Origin: Hyphomicrobiales bacterium | GTDB taxonomy: Bacteria > Pseudomonadota > Alphaproteobacteria > Rhizobiales > Aestuariivirgaceae | NCBI GenBank assembly: GCA_012032065.1 | Contig: JAAURV010000039.1 | Span: 1 to 15,192 of the forward strand | Direction of reading: 5' to 3' | DNA length: 15,192 bases | Shown here: piece after piece, positions 1 through 7,445 of the stretch | How the letters are laid out: each line of letters begins with the position of its first letter | Numbering within the stretch: position 1 is the stretch's first letter | The notes under the pieces: model-generated | Told to the model about the DNA's origin: nothing | The model's input: the letters and a program-made list of their open reading frames with translations, nothing else | Databases searched by the model: none | Program-made: the position numbers and the translations under genes

Positions 1-755
1 AGGGCAAGAAGCAGCTGACGATGTTGCGCTTCTTTTCGATTGAGGAAGCTGAAGCGGCGGAGAAAGCCGGGATAGACGTTGCCTCGGTTCCTCCTGAGAT
101 CGTGCTTGATCCGCGATACCGCGAGGTTGCGCCCTCCATATTCACATTTACCGGTAAGACGCATTTGGATTACGGCTCGCCATACGAATACTTGAAATTC
201 TGTGGTGAGATGCTGCAAGCAGGCTGCGATGCCATGTATTGCAGCGGCAGCCTCGATGTCGTCCGCATGCTGGCGAAAGAGTACATCCCGGTCATCGGCC
301 ATGTTGGCCTCGTGCCTTCCCGCGCCACCTGGACCGGCGGGTTCCGCGCCGTAGGCAAAACTGTCGCGTCCGCCATAGCGCTTTATGAAGAATGCAAGGC
401 CTATCAGGATGCCGGAGCCATTGCTGTTGAGATCGAAGTGGTCCCAGTTGAGGTGGCGGTCGAGATCAGTAAGCGTCTCGACATGTTGTTCTGGTCCATG
501 GGCTCTGGCCCCGGCTGCGATGCGCAGTATCTCTTCGCGGAAGACATTCTCGGCGCCAACCGGGGACATATGCCGCGCCATTCCAAGGTCTATCGCAACT
601 TCGCAGCCGAATATGACCGGCTGCAGGAGGAACGCATCAAGGCCTTTAAGGAGTATATCGCCGATGTCGAGAGCGGAGCTTACCCGGAGGACAAGCACGT
701 GGTGAAGATGGCGCAAAATGAACTTGCTGCTTTTCGGCAGGCTCTAAAAACCTGA
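1..755 (+). CDS. PanB-like ketopantoate hydroxymethyltransferase family protein (5' partial)
   Basis: PanB uses 5,10-methylenetetrahydrofolate to hydroxymethylate 3-methyl-2-oxobutanoate in pantothenate synthesis. The frame is open from base 3, before the first ATG at 21. The residues before that ATG (KKQLTM) sit where PanB has its N-terminal beta strand (KKRFATIT in E. coli), so the true start is probably outside the window. Counting from the ATG at 21, GHVGL with His94 matches the PanB GHLGL motif, Glu139 in IEVVP matches the catalytic Glu of LECVP, and GSGPGCDAQ at about 163-171 matches the GAG.TDGQ loop. The VGDSLG and ADLPF segments are unrecognisable, and the metal-binding Glu of KIEGG is replaced (YCSGS, residues 73-77). 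The fold therefore seems kept while the metal ligands are lost, so the substrate is uncertain and biosynthesis of pantothenate should not be assumed. It ends with TGA, and no gene follows closely. Confidence 0.75.
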   Translation, partial: GKKQLTMLRFFSIEEAEAAEKAGIDVASVPPEIVLDPRYREVAPSIFTFTGKTHLDYGSPYEYLKFCGEMLQAGCDAMYCSGSLDVVRMLAKEYIPVIGHVGLVPSRATWTGGFRAVGKTVASAIALYEECKAYQDAGAIAVEIEVVPVEVAVEISKRLDMLFWSMGSGPGCDAQYLFAEDILGANRGHMPRHSKVYRNFAAEYDRLQEERIKAFKEYIADVESGAYPEDKHVVKMAQNELAAFRQALKT

Positions 756-920
756 GTGCGTAGCTCGCCCAAGGAATAAACGGGCCGGTTCTATCACGCA
801 GCCTTGCGGTGGACGGTGGTTGAAACCAGCTTTCTGTTCCGTTCTTGTTTGCGCATTTGCGTCTCCTAGCGCTCTTGTTTGGCTATTGAAATCACACGAA
901 TCAGCAGCTTGGTTTCTATT

Positions 921-964
921 TTGACATGACAGGGGTCACAGGTTCGATCCCTGTACCACCCCCA
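921..964 (+). pseudogene. tRNA-Val(GAC) 3' half, candidate att site scar
   Basis: From 921 the sequence reads as a tRNA from the anticodon loop to the 3' end. It has the loop TTGACAT with anticodon GAC, the 3' anticodon strand GACAG, variable loop GGGTC, and a perfect T arm (ACAGG, loop TTCGATC, CCTGT; 938-954). It continues with ACCACCC, the 3' acceptor strand, then CCA without the usual discriminator A. Upstream of 921 there is no D arm, no GGGTGGT 5' acceptor strand, and only a poor 5' anticodon strand. The break therefore falls at the anticodon loop, where many tyrosine integrases cross over. A full tRNA is excluded. I am fairly sure it is tRNA-derived and less sure that it is an att scar. 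Confidence 0.6.
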
Positions 965-1226
965 TCTTCTCCAGCGCATAGTGACTTCCCGGCATGCAGC
1001 GGGGTCTTTTGCGGCCGCTGCGGTGCAGGCGTGCTGGATCAGGATTGCATTCGAAGCCAGGCCGCGTTCACTCGCCGGCCGCGTGTTCGAAAGCCTCGGA
1101 ATCGCCGGTGAGCCTGACCATGAAGGGCAGCACCGCGATCGAGGGTCATGAACATTGGCATTGCCCCCGCAACTTGTGCGGAAACGCACAGACCGATTTT
1201 CGCCATGGCGCTACGTAAATCTTTGG

Positions 1227-1243
1227 TCTAACCTGAAGTTAGA
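1227..1243. promoter_or_regulatory. 17-bp inverted repeat upstream of the cytochrome operon, possible operator
   Basis: TCTAAC and GTTAGA are perfect 6-bp arms around a 5-bp centre. The dyad lies 26 bp before the chosen start of the first operon gene. It is the only clear dyad in the upstream region and could be a repressor or activator site. No confident -35/-10 pair was found; TTGGTC at 1223-1228 and GGCTAT at 1248-1253 are weak, 19 bp apart, and would put transcription start almost on the start codon. Confidence 0.3.
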
Positions 1244-1259
1244 GGCGGGCTATCGCATT

Positions 1260-1263
1260 GAGG
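1260..1263 (+). promoter_or_regulatory. Ribosome binding site that favours the ATG at 1270
   Basis: GAGG lies 6 bp before the ATG at 1270. The longer open frame begins with a TTG at 1258 that overlaps this site and has no ribosome binding site of its own. The shorter start also gives a cleaner signal peptide beginning MNRTP. Confidence 0.5.
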
Positions 1264-1269
1264 CCGGTG

Positions 1270-3732
1270 ATGAATCGAACTCCGTTGATGGCCATTGTGG
1301 CGGGCATTCTGGCGTTTTTTCTGCTGCTTTCTGGGCCAGCGGCGGCGCAAGTTTCGTTGAGCGAGGGCTACGCCAAAACCGTCGAATCGCTCGACGCGAA
1401 ACTGCCCAATCTGCCCGAACCCAAGGCATCGCCACGCGCGGGCAGCGAAATCTGGTTCAACGCCACCGCCTTCAACGACCGCTTTTTTACATACGCGTTC
1501 CAGCAGCGGCTTGGCGCCGCCATCGACTGGTTCTGGGTTTTCGGCGCCAAATACAGGGCCGACATTTTCCAGCGCTGGGGCGGCATTCCCGATCCCGATT
1601 GCTGCGTGCCGGGCGATCCGAACTGCCCGGCCAAATCGCTCGACGAAACCTATGGCTTCCAGTGGTGCCCCGGCGACGGCCAGCTTCTGCAATTCGTCGG
1701 AAAACTTGGCTACAAGGATCCGGCCTGCGATTTGAAGGACTCTGCATCGGCTGCCGCCAACCAGGCGCAGAACGCCTGCGATCTGCATTTCGGCACATCC
1801 ACCGGCGTGCTGGGCCTCCGCAAATTCCCCAATCCGCGCTTCAACGCGGAGAAATGGAAAGCGCTGAACGGTTCGCTTGGATCGTGGGACTGCTTCCGCG
1901 GCAAGGGTGACGCCGAAGGCAAATGCAACGGCAAAGCCGCCGCCAAACATTTCTTCGATGGCGCGGTCGAGCCGCCTTTCCGCATCGGCATGGCCTGCGG
2001 CGCGTGTCACATCGGCTACAAGCCGGACAATCCGCCCGCCGATCCCGACAAGCCCGCGTGGGACAACATCGATGGCCTGGTCGGCAACCAATACAGCCGC
2101 ATATCCAATCTGCTTGGCTCCGGCTTCACCCCGCACGATCTCGAATGGCAACTGATCGCGCGCGCGAGGCCTGGCATTGTCGACACTTCGGCGCTGCCCA
2201 TGGATTTCGTGTCGAACCCCGGAACGATGAACGCCATCATCAACTTCGCGCGCCGCCCTCTGCACGAGCACAATATCCTCAAGTGGCGCAAAGCCGCGAG
2301 TTGCGAAGCAAACTCCGCCCCCGATGCCTGCTGGTGCGAACCGGGCAAGCAGGGCAAGTGCTGGCAGCGCGGCACGCAGAAGGAACTCGTGCAAAACATC
2401 CTCAAGGGTGGCGAAGATTCAATCGGCCTTCGTGAGGCCATCCAGCGCGTCTATTTCAACATCGGCTCGTGCTCGGAACAGTGCTGGCTCAATCATCTCC
2501 CGGATGTGCGCGCCGCCGATCCGGGCCAGCGCAACTATGGCCAGTCGCCATTCGGCGTCGGCCAGTGCCGCCGCGATTGCGCCGCCTTCCGCGCCATCGA
2601 GGACCGCTTGCCCGATCTCGAAGCCGTGTTCATGACTGCACGCCCGAGCGATCTGTGGACGGCGCGCGGCATCACCCGCGAGCAACTCGAAGCGCAACTC
2701 GATCAGGAGTTCTTCCCCGGCGCCGTGAAACGCGGCCGCGAGGTCTTTGCGCGGCAATGCGCAAGCTGCCATTCGAGTCAGCCAGAACCGCACGATACCG
2801 CTGACTTCCACGCTACCGATCCGAACGATCCGACGTTACGCCTCGATTGGCTCGGCAACGATGAAGTCCACCCCGCCAGCGAAATCGGCACCTTCGCAGG
2901 CCGCTCGCTTCATTCGAACCACATGCCGTCACGCGTGTGGGAGGAATATGCCGCACTCGATCTTCGCGAGCGCGCGCCCGATCCGGGGCGCAAGGAAGTG
3001 ATGAAGGGAGCAGGGCGCGGCTACTACCGCAACATCTCGCTGCTCTCAACCTGGGCTCACGCTCCGTTCATGCACAACAATGCGATTGGCCCGGAAATCT
3101 GCGGCCAAACCACGGTGAACGAGCAAGGCGATCTCGACTTTAACGAGAACCTCTATGTGACCAAGGACGGCACGCCGCTCGATGGCGCGCCCGCGTGCCG
3201 CGCGTTCGATGCCAGCGCCGAAGGCCGCTACCGCCTTTATGTCGACTCGATGCGCGACATGCTCAATCCTGCGAAGCGCATTCCGAAGATGCACCTGCTT
3301 TCGCACGATGTCATCATTCCGGTGGTTCCCAAGATCGAGGACAGCAAACTGGCGCAGGCCCTCGGCGTCAGTCTCAGCATCAAGTTCCCGAAGGGCAAGC
3401 CGGCGCTCGATGTCGGGAGCCTTCGCTTCAAGGATTTGATCCAGGATATGGTGCTGGTGCTGCGCGGCGAGCAGAAGTTCACTGCAAAATATCAAGCGCT
3501 CCTCGATCAGGGCCAACGCGACGAACTGCAAGCCGGATTGAAGCGCATGCATCTCGAATTGCTCAAAGCCGCCGGCAAGGATTATTTCGAGGTGAACGAC
3601 GAAGCTCGCGCCTTCATCCAGAAATTCTATTCGACCACTCTCGAGCGGGTGGAGAACAATGGCCACCGTTTCGGCGAGAGCCTGTCCGATCAGGACAAGG
3701 ACGCCCTCATCGCCTTCGTGGCGACGCTTTAG
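1270..3732 (+). CDS. Secreted cysteine-rich di-haem cytochrome c, RoxA/di-haem peroxidase-like
   Basis: This 820-residue protein begins with a signal peptide (MNRTPL, a hydrophobic stretch, then GPAAAQ) and should be periplasmic. Two haem c motifs are visible, CGACH at residues 243-247 and CASCH at 497-501. Near the C-terminus, APFMHN with His602 matches the APYLHNGS motif of the two paralogues downstream. In RoxA, MauG and CcpA-type proteins one haem reacts with oxygen or peroxide and the other passes electrons; which applies here is unknown. It is much longer than the usual 400-600 residues. It also has about 18 cysteines outside the haem motifs, concentrated in residues 100-230 and 345-450, which suggests a disulfide-rich insert. 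It is the first gene of the operon, followed after 9 bp by the next. The di-haem cytochrome assignment is firm; the catalytic role is inferred. Confidence 0.8.
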   Translation: MNRTPLMAIVAGILAFFLLLSGPAAAQVSLSEGYAKTVESLDAKLPNLPEPKASPRAGSEIWFNATAFNDRFFTYAFQQRLGAAIDWFWVFGAKYRADIFQRWGGIPDPDCCVPGDPNCPAKSLDETYGFQWCPGDGQLLQFVGKLGYKDPACDLKDSASAAANQAQNACDLHFGTSTGVLGLRKFPNPRFNAEKWKALNGSLGSWDCFRGKGDAEGKCNGKAAAKHFFDGAVEPPFRIGMACGACHIGYKPDNPPADPDKPAWDNIDGLVGNQYSRISNLLGSGFTPHDLEWQLIARARPGIVDTSALPMDFVSNPGTMNAIINFARRPLHEHNILKWRKAASCEANSAPDACWCEPGKQGKCWQRGTQKELVQNILKGGEDSIGLREAIQRVYFNIGSCSEQCWLNHLPDVRAADPGQRNYGQSPFGVGQCRRDCAAFRAIEDRLPDLEAVFMTARPSDLWTARGITREQLEAQLDQEFFPGAVKRGREVFARQCASCHSSQPEPHDTADFHATDPNDPTLRLDWLGNDEVHPASEIGTFAGRSLHSNHMPSRVWEEYAALDLRERAPDPGRKEVMKGAGRGYYRNISLLSTWAHAPFMHNNAIGPEICGQTTVNEQGDLDFNENLYVTKDGTPLDGAPACRAFDASAEGRYRLYVDSMRDMLNPAKRIPKMHLLSHDVIIPVVPKIEDSKLAQALGVSLSIKFPKGKPALDVGSLRFKDLIQDMVLVLRGEQKFTAKYQALLDQGQRDELQAGLKRMHLELLKAAGKDYFEVNDEARAFIQKFYSTTLERVENNGHRFGESLSDQDKDALIAFVATL

Positions 3733-3741
3733 GAGGAGGCC

Positions 3742-4677
3742 ATGCGCAAGCTGTTTCTCCTCCTTCTCCTGATAGCGGTGGCCGGCGGCGGCTACTGGTT
3801 CATGTTTCTCCGCGACCAGGCGCCCGAGCGCCCCTCTGCCGATTTCGCGGACGAAAAGCCGGCGACCGGCCTCGATCCCGACAATCCCACGCGCGAACTC
3901 CACGTCGACTTCGCCGAACTCGAACGCACGAAGCCACTCACTCGCGAAGAGCGCGCGAGGCTCACGCCTGCAAATCTTGCTGGGCTCAGCCAGGAAGAGG
4001 TGGATCAAATTTATGGCCGTCTCAGCGCGGGGCCGATCCCCGATGGATATTGGGACGGCGGGCTGTTCTTTCCCCGCGGTTCCGGCGGAAAAACCCGCAT
4101 GGGGGAAATCATCGGCAGCGTCCTTGGCGAGATCGTCAACGAGAAGGTCCAATTCGCCGAGCGCATCGGCCATGGCCTCTGGCAGGGCAAGTTTTTCTTC
4201 AAGGAACAGGGCGTGCTGCGCAACGCCATCCAGGATCTGAAGCTCTTCGAGATCCTGATCGACGATCCCACGAAAGTTCCGAAGGCCGAAATTCCCGCCA
4301 AGGGATGGCGCTCGTGGATTAGCTCCACCAGCGATGTGTGGCAGCTGTTCCCGGCGAAACTCCATTGCGGCCAAAGCCTGCTCGACGGGCGGCGCGAGTC
4401 GGTGATCATCGATTATGCGTACACGGACGATGTTGACGGCTATCAGGAACTGCCGGACTCGCTCGCGGGGCGGCGCGGATTGCGCATCCGCGACGAAATC
4501 CGCATGGTGCGCCCGGGCTTTTATCTCGGCCGCGCCTATGCCGACCGCATCTTCCTCCTCAACTTCACGCTTTACGATCCGGCCATTGCCGAAGCGGGTA
4601 TGCAAGGATTTTTGAATGGCGAAGACATCACCGAAGAATGCTGGCCAGGCGAAACGGGGCTGGCGGCCGCGAACTAG
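3742..4677 (+). CDS. Membrane-anchored protein of unknown function (conserved RDEIR / PGFYLGR family)
   Basis: The 311-residue product starts with an uncleaved-looking signal anchor (MRKLFLLLLLIAVAGGGYWF) and is then soluble, so it is probably tethered on the periplasmic side. There is no haem motif. Recognisable short signatures are GPIPDG (about 93-98), WQGKFF, LLDGRRESVIIDYAY, RDEIRMV and PGFYLGRAY. I have seen this pattern in unnamed proteins that may have a lipocalin-like or GXWXG-like beta-barrel fold, but I cannot assign a reaction. Two cysteines, in LHCGQ and EECWP, could pair. An excellent GGAGG site precedes the ATG, 9 bp after the previous stop. Its last 62 bp overlap the next gene. 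Its position among exported cytochromes suggests a partner, lipid carrier or scaffold, which is inference only. Confidence 0.75.
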   Translation: MRKLFLLLLLIAVAGGGYWFMFLRDQAPERPSADFADEKPATGLDPDNPTRELHVDFAELERTKPLTREERARLTPANLAGLSQEEVDQIYGRLSAGPIPDGYWDGGLFFPRGSGGKTRMGEIIGSVLGEIVNEKVQFAERIGHGLWQGKFFFKEQGVLRNAIQDLKLFEILIDDPTKVPKAEIPAKGWRSWISSTSDVWQLFPAKLHCGQSLLDGRRESVIIDYAYTDDVDGYQELPDSLAGRRGLRIRDEIRMVRPGFYLGRAYADRIFLLNFTLYDPAIAEAGMQGFLNGEDITEECWPGETGLAAAN

Positions 4678-5836
4678 CGCGCTTGCGCTCGCGGCATTCA
4701 CATTCGCGGCGGCTCCGGCCGCCGGCGAAAGCGTTTTCGAAGCGCTCTATCCCACCAAGCAGGGGCAGGTGCAGTTGCCCACGCCCTTCGCGGCATTGCT
4801 TGACGAGTTGAAACAAAAGACGGGCAACGCGGAAATCGGCACGGCCTTCATTCCGCTTGGCCGCTCATTGCAGCGGCGCGCAGCACATCCCGATTACTTC
4901 GCGAGCCCCCGCATCATCGTGGCCTTCCTCTCCGATGGCGGCGGCGCCATGGATGTGCGCAGCCGCCTGTTTCTCGGCTATCAACCTGCCTCGGGCTCGA
5001 TCGAAATCATCGCTTTCGACGAGAGCGAGGGCCGCTTCGTGTTTCAGGAAGTGACAGGCTACGAAGCAGGAAAGCCCGGGTCGTTGCAAAAACTGACGGA
5101 CGAAGGCTGCGGCGCGTGTCATCAGGGCACGCAGCCGATCTTCGCCGTATCGCCCTGGAGCGAGAGCAACGCCAACCCGGAAGTCGCCGCGAAGCTTGGC
5201 GAGTCGTTCCAGGGTCTTGCCGTCCGCCAGAACTTCGACGACGTCGAGCAAATCAACAGCGCGGTGCGCCGCGCCTCCCGGCTGCAGGCCGCGGCCAATC
5301 TCTGGCAGCAAGGGTGTGTCAGCCGCGCCTGCCGCGCATCGTTGCTGGGCGAAACGCTGCGTTACCGGCTCGCCACGGAACCGCAGACTTACGCGGCAAG
5401 CGACACGTCCTTCATGACGGAACTGGCGGCCGCCTATCCGAATGGCCTGTCCCTGCCTTCCGTCAGACTACCGGATCACGATCCTCTGACGCTCGTGGCG
5501 GCCGGGACGGCGGAGGATGCAGCTATCGAAACCACAGGCGTGCTCGATCCCGAAACGCCACGCGGCGACACCATGCATTGGCCGTCGGGACCGGGCGGCC
5601 CGCGCGCGGCCGTGCTCCTCATCTCCGATCTGATTTCGCCCGCGGCTATCGCCTCGCTCAAGCGACAGCTGCCGGCGGGTCAGGATGAAGCGTTGGCGAA
5701 GCGGCTCGTGCAAATTGCCGAAGGCAGCGGCCGCGTGGCGGTGCTCGATGGCTCGATTCCCAACCGCCAATCGCTCGAAGCCCTGTTCAAGCAAGCGCTT
5801 GCCGGGTTGCCAAAGAGCGGGGAAGCGGTGCAATGA
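4616..5836 (+). CDS. Secreted mono-haem cytochrome c family protein
   Basis: This 406-residue protein has an N-terminal export signal, with a basic region up to about residue 20 followed by SALALAAFTFAAAPAAGES. It carries one haem c motif, CGACHQ, at residues 165-169, followed by the family-like strings QPIF and PWSESNANP. It is far larger than a small electron-carrier cytochrome, so it is more likely an enzyme subunit or a redox partner with a substrate domain. Two extra cysteines (GCVSRAC) near residue 238 could form a disulfide. AAGGA at 4604-4608, 7 bp before the ATG, supports the start even though it lies inside the previous gene and overlaps it by 62 bp. Its stop overlaps the next start in an ATGA arrangement, which indicates translational coupling on both sides. 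I do not recognise a named enzyme. Confidence 0.78.
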   Translation: MAKTSPKNAGQAKRGWRPRTSALALAAFTFAAAPAAGESVFEALYPTKQGQVQLPTPFAALLDELKQKTGNAEIGTAFIPLGRSLQRRAAHPDYFASPRIIVAFLSDGGGAMDVRSRLFLGYQPASGSIEIIAFDESEGRFVFQEVTGYEAGKPGSLQKLTDEGCGACHQGTQPIFAVSPWSESNANPEVAAKLGESFQGLAVRQNFDDVEQINSAVRRASRLQAAANLWQQGCVSRACRASLLGETLRYRLATEPQTYAASDTSFMTELAAAYPNGLSLPSVRLPDHDPLTLVAAGTAEDAAIETTGVLDPETPRGDTMHWPSGPGGPRAAVLLISDLISPAAIASLKRQLPAGQDEALAKRLVQIAEGSGRVAVLDGSIPNRQSLEALFKQALAGLPKSGEAVQ

Positions 5837-7434
5837 GCGGCACCGCGCAATCAGTTCCTTCGCGCCGCCGTTGGTGGGTCTGGGGTCTCATTGCCTTGCT
5901 TGTTGTGCTTGCCGCGTATTCGCTGTGGCGGTTCACGCGCGATGAAGCGCAGATGTTCCGCGACGATGTGCTGCAATTCAAGTACGGCTCGACGGGCGGC
6001 GAGAAAAACTTCGGCATTCCGCTAGCGATCTGGGATGCGCTGCCGATCCTCTTCAGGGACAAACTGCCGAAGGGCAAGGAAGAGCTTGGCTGGACGGCGT
6101 TCGGATTCATCATCGACGAGAGGGACTACGAAGACGGGAAGGAGAAGCCGCGCCATAAACGCGCGGTCGGCACGTCGGTTCGCAATCACATGGGGATGGA
6201 CCGCATCTTCCTCAATTGCGCGGGCTGTCACGTCGGCGCGGTGCGGGCGAGCGAGAAGGGGGAAAAGCACTATATCGCCGGCATGCCGTCGAACACCGTC
6301 GATCTCGAAGCATTTCAAAACTTTCTGACCGCGGCAGCCAAAGACCCGCGCTTCAACGCCGACGACATTCTGAGAACCATCGACGACAACAACATCGAAC
6401 TCGATTTCATTAACCGGATGGCGGTCCGCATCGCCGTCATCGACATGATGCGCGATCTGGTCGGCGGCATTTCCAGGCGGTTCGAGTTCACTTTGTACGA
6501 GCCGGCTTTCGGCCCAGGCCGGTTCGACACCTTTTCGCCCGCCAAGGCGCTGATGAACTGGCCGCACGAGCTGATTCCGCCCAACGAGCGCATTGGCGTT
6601 GTCGATTTCCCATCGGTTTGGATGCAGAACCCGAAGCGCAGCATGTGGCTGCATTGGGATGGCAACAACAACATGGTGGAGGAGCGCAACCGCTCAGCCG
6701 CCTTCGGCACCGGCGCCACTTTTCCGACGCTCGACCGCGAGTCGGTCAAGAGTTTCGCGGACTATCTGGACACCGCCGAGCCTCCTTCCTTCGAAAGCAT
6801 CTTTGGCGCGGGTTCAATCGACAAGGCGAAAGCGGAGCAGGGCAAGGGCGTCTACATGAATTACTGCGCCCGCTGCCATGGCCCATCGGGGCGCGATTTC
6901 ACCGGACGTTTCGTGGGCCAGGTCACCGATATCCGATACATCGGGACGGACCGCCATCGCCTCGACAACTACACGCGCGATCTCTTGATCAATCAGGGCG
7001 CGCTCTACGCAAGCGATTCATCCGAGCGATTTCAGAATTTCCGCAAGACCAACGGTTATGCCAACGCGCCGCTCGATGGCGTTTGGCTGCGCGCTCCGTA
7101 TCTGCACAATGGCTCCGTGCCGACTATGTGGGATCTGTTGCAGCCTGCCAGCAAGCGCCCGGTTGCCTTCTATCGCGGTTACGATGTCTACGATCCCGTG
7201 AAGCTCGGCTTCGTCTCCGCGCCGTCCGAGTTGTCGGACGATCTCAAGAAGTCGCTCTTCTGTTACGCCGTGAATGCCGCGGGCGAAGCCGGGTGCGGCG
7301 CGTTCAAGCCGGACAATCGCGGGACTTGCGACGCGGTCAGCTGCAAGGGCAACGGCAATGCCGGGCACGAATACGGGACGAAGCTTTCCGACGCCGACAA
7401 ATACGCGCTTATCGAATACCTCAAGACCTTCTGA
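5833..7434 (+). CDS. Membrane-anchored di-haem cytochrome c, RoxA/di-haem peroxidase-like
   Basis: The 533-residue protein has one N-terminal membrane segment (WWVWGLIALLVVLAAYSLW, about residues 14-32) after a basic stretch, so the body should face the periplasm. Haem motifs are CAGCH at 129-133 and CARCH at 345-349. Family strings include FKYGS and GIP near residues 50-65, LDGVWLRAPYLHNGS with His425, and a YDVYDPVKLGFV segment that is typical of RoxA-like di-haem cytochromes. The spacing between haems, about 216 residues, fits a two-domain MauG-like core. Four cysteines near the C-terminus are not haem ligands and may form disulfides. The ATG overlaps the previous stop as ATGA. It is clearly homologous to the next gene. 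An oxygenase or peroxidase role is inferred from the family. Confidence 0.83.
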   Translation: MSGTAQSVPSRRRWWVWGLIALLVVLAAYSLWRFTRDEAQMFRDDVLQFKYGSTGGEKNFGIPLAIWDALPILFRDKLPKGKEELGWTAFGFIIDERDYEDGKEKPRHKRAVGTSVRNHMGMDRIFLNCAGCHVGAVRASEKGEKHYIAGMPSNTVDLEAFQNFLTAAAKDPRFNADDILRTIDDNNIELDFINRMAVRIAVIDMMRDLVGGISRRFEFTLYEPAFGPGRFDTFSPAKALMNWPHELIPPNERIGVVDFPSVWMQNPKRSMWLHWDGNNNMVEERNRSAAFGTGATFPTLDRESVKSFADYLDTAEPPSFESIFGAGSIDKAKAEQGKGVYMNYCARCHGPSGRDFTGRFVGQVTDIRYIGTDRHRLDNYTRDLLINQGALYASDSSERFQNFRKTNGYANAPLDGVWLRAPYLHNGSVPTMWDLLQPASKRPVAFYRGYDVYDPVKLGFVSAPSELSDDLKKSLFCYAVNAAGEAGCGAFKPDNRGTCDAVSCKGNGNAGHEYGTKLSDADKYALIEYLKTF

Positions 7435-7445
7435 GGGAGATCATC

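Larger units (their letters stand above)
756..1257. other. Non-coding interval of about 500 bp
   Basis: I see no convincing gene here. The only structured items are the tRNA-Val fragment at 921-964 and the dyad at 1227-1243. Short open frames on both strands lack ribosome binding sites and recognisable motifs. The - strand frame across the tRNA fragment contains the RDRTCDP string that is a known artefact of reading tRNA-Val genes backwards. A 23-residue stretch on the - strand around 1080-1150 reads like the C-terminal end of a protein but is preceded by a stop, so it may be gene debris. Confidence 0.5.

Noticed and set aside
921..964. Functional tRNA-Val gene
   Set aside because: There is no D arm, no 5' acceptor strand and no discriminator A; only the 3' half is present.
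866..1189. 107-residue - strand frame with the string RDRTCDP
   Set aside because: This string is a known artefact of translating tRNA-Val genes in reverse. It instead supports the tRNA fragment call.
1228..2394. 388-residue open frame on the - strand
   Set aside because: It is antisense to the first di-haem cytochrome, whose signal peptide and haem motif are clear.
3046..4701. 551-residue open frame on the - strand
   Set aside because: It is antisense across two + strand genes with clear motifs and has shadow-like composition.
6618..7445. Upstream extension of the second di-haem cytochrome frame, giving 858 residues
   Set aside because: It lies inside the preceding gene in another frame and has Arg/Gln/Ser-rich shadow composition. 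The ATG at 7446 has a proper ribosome binding site and gives a normal membrane anchor.
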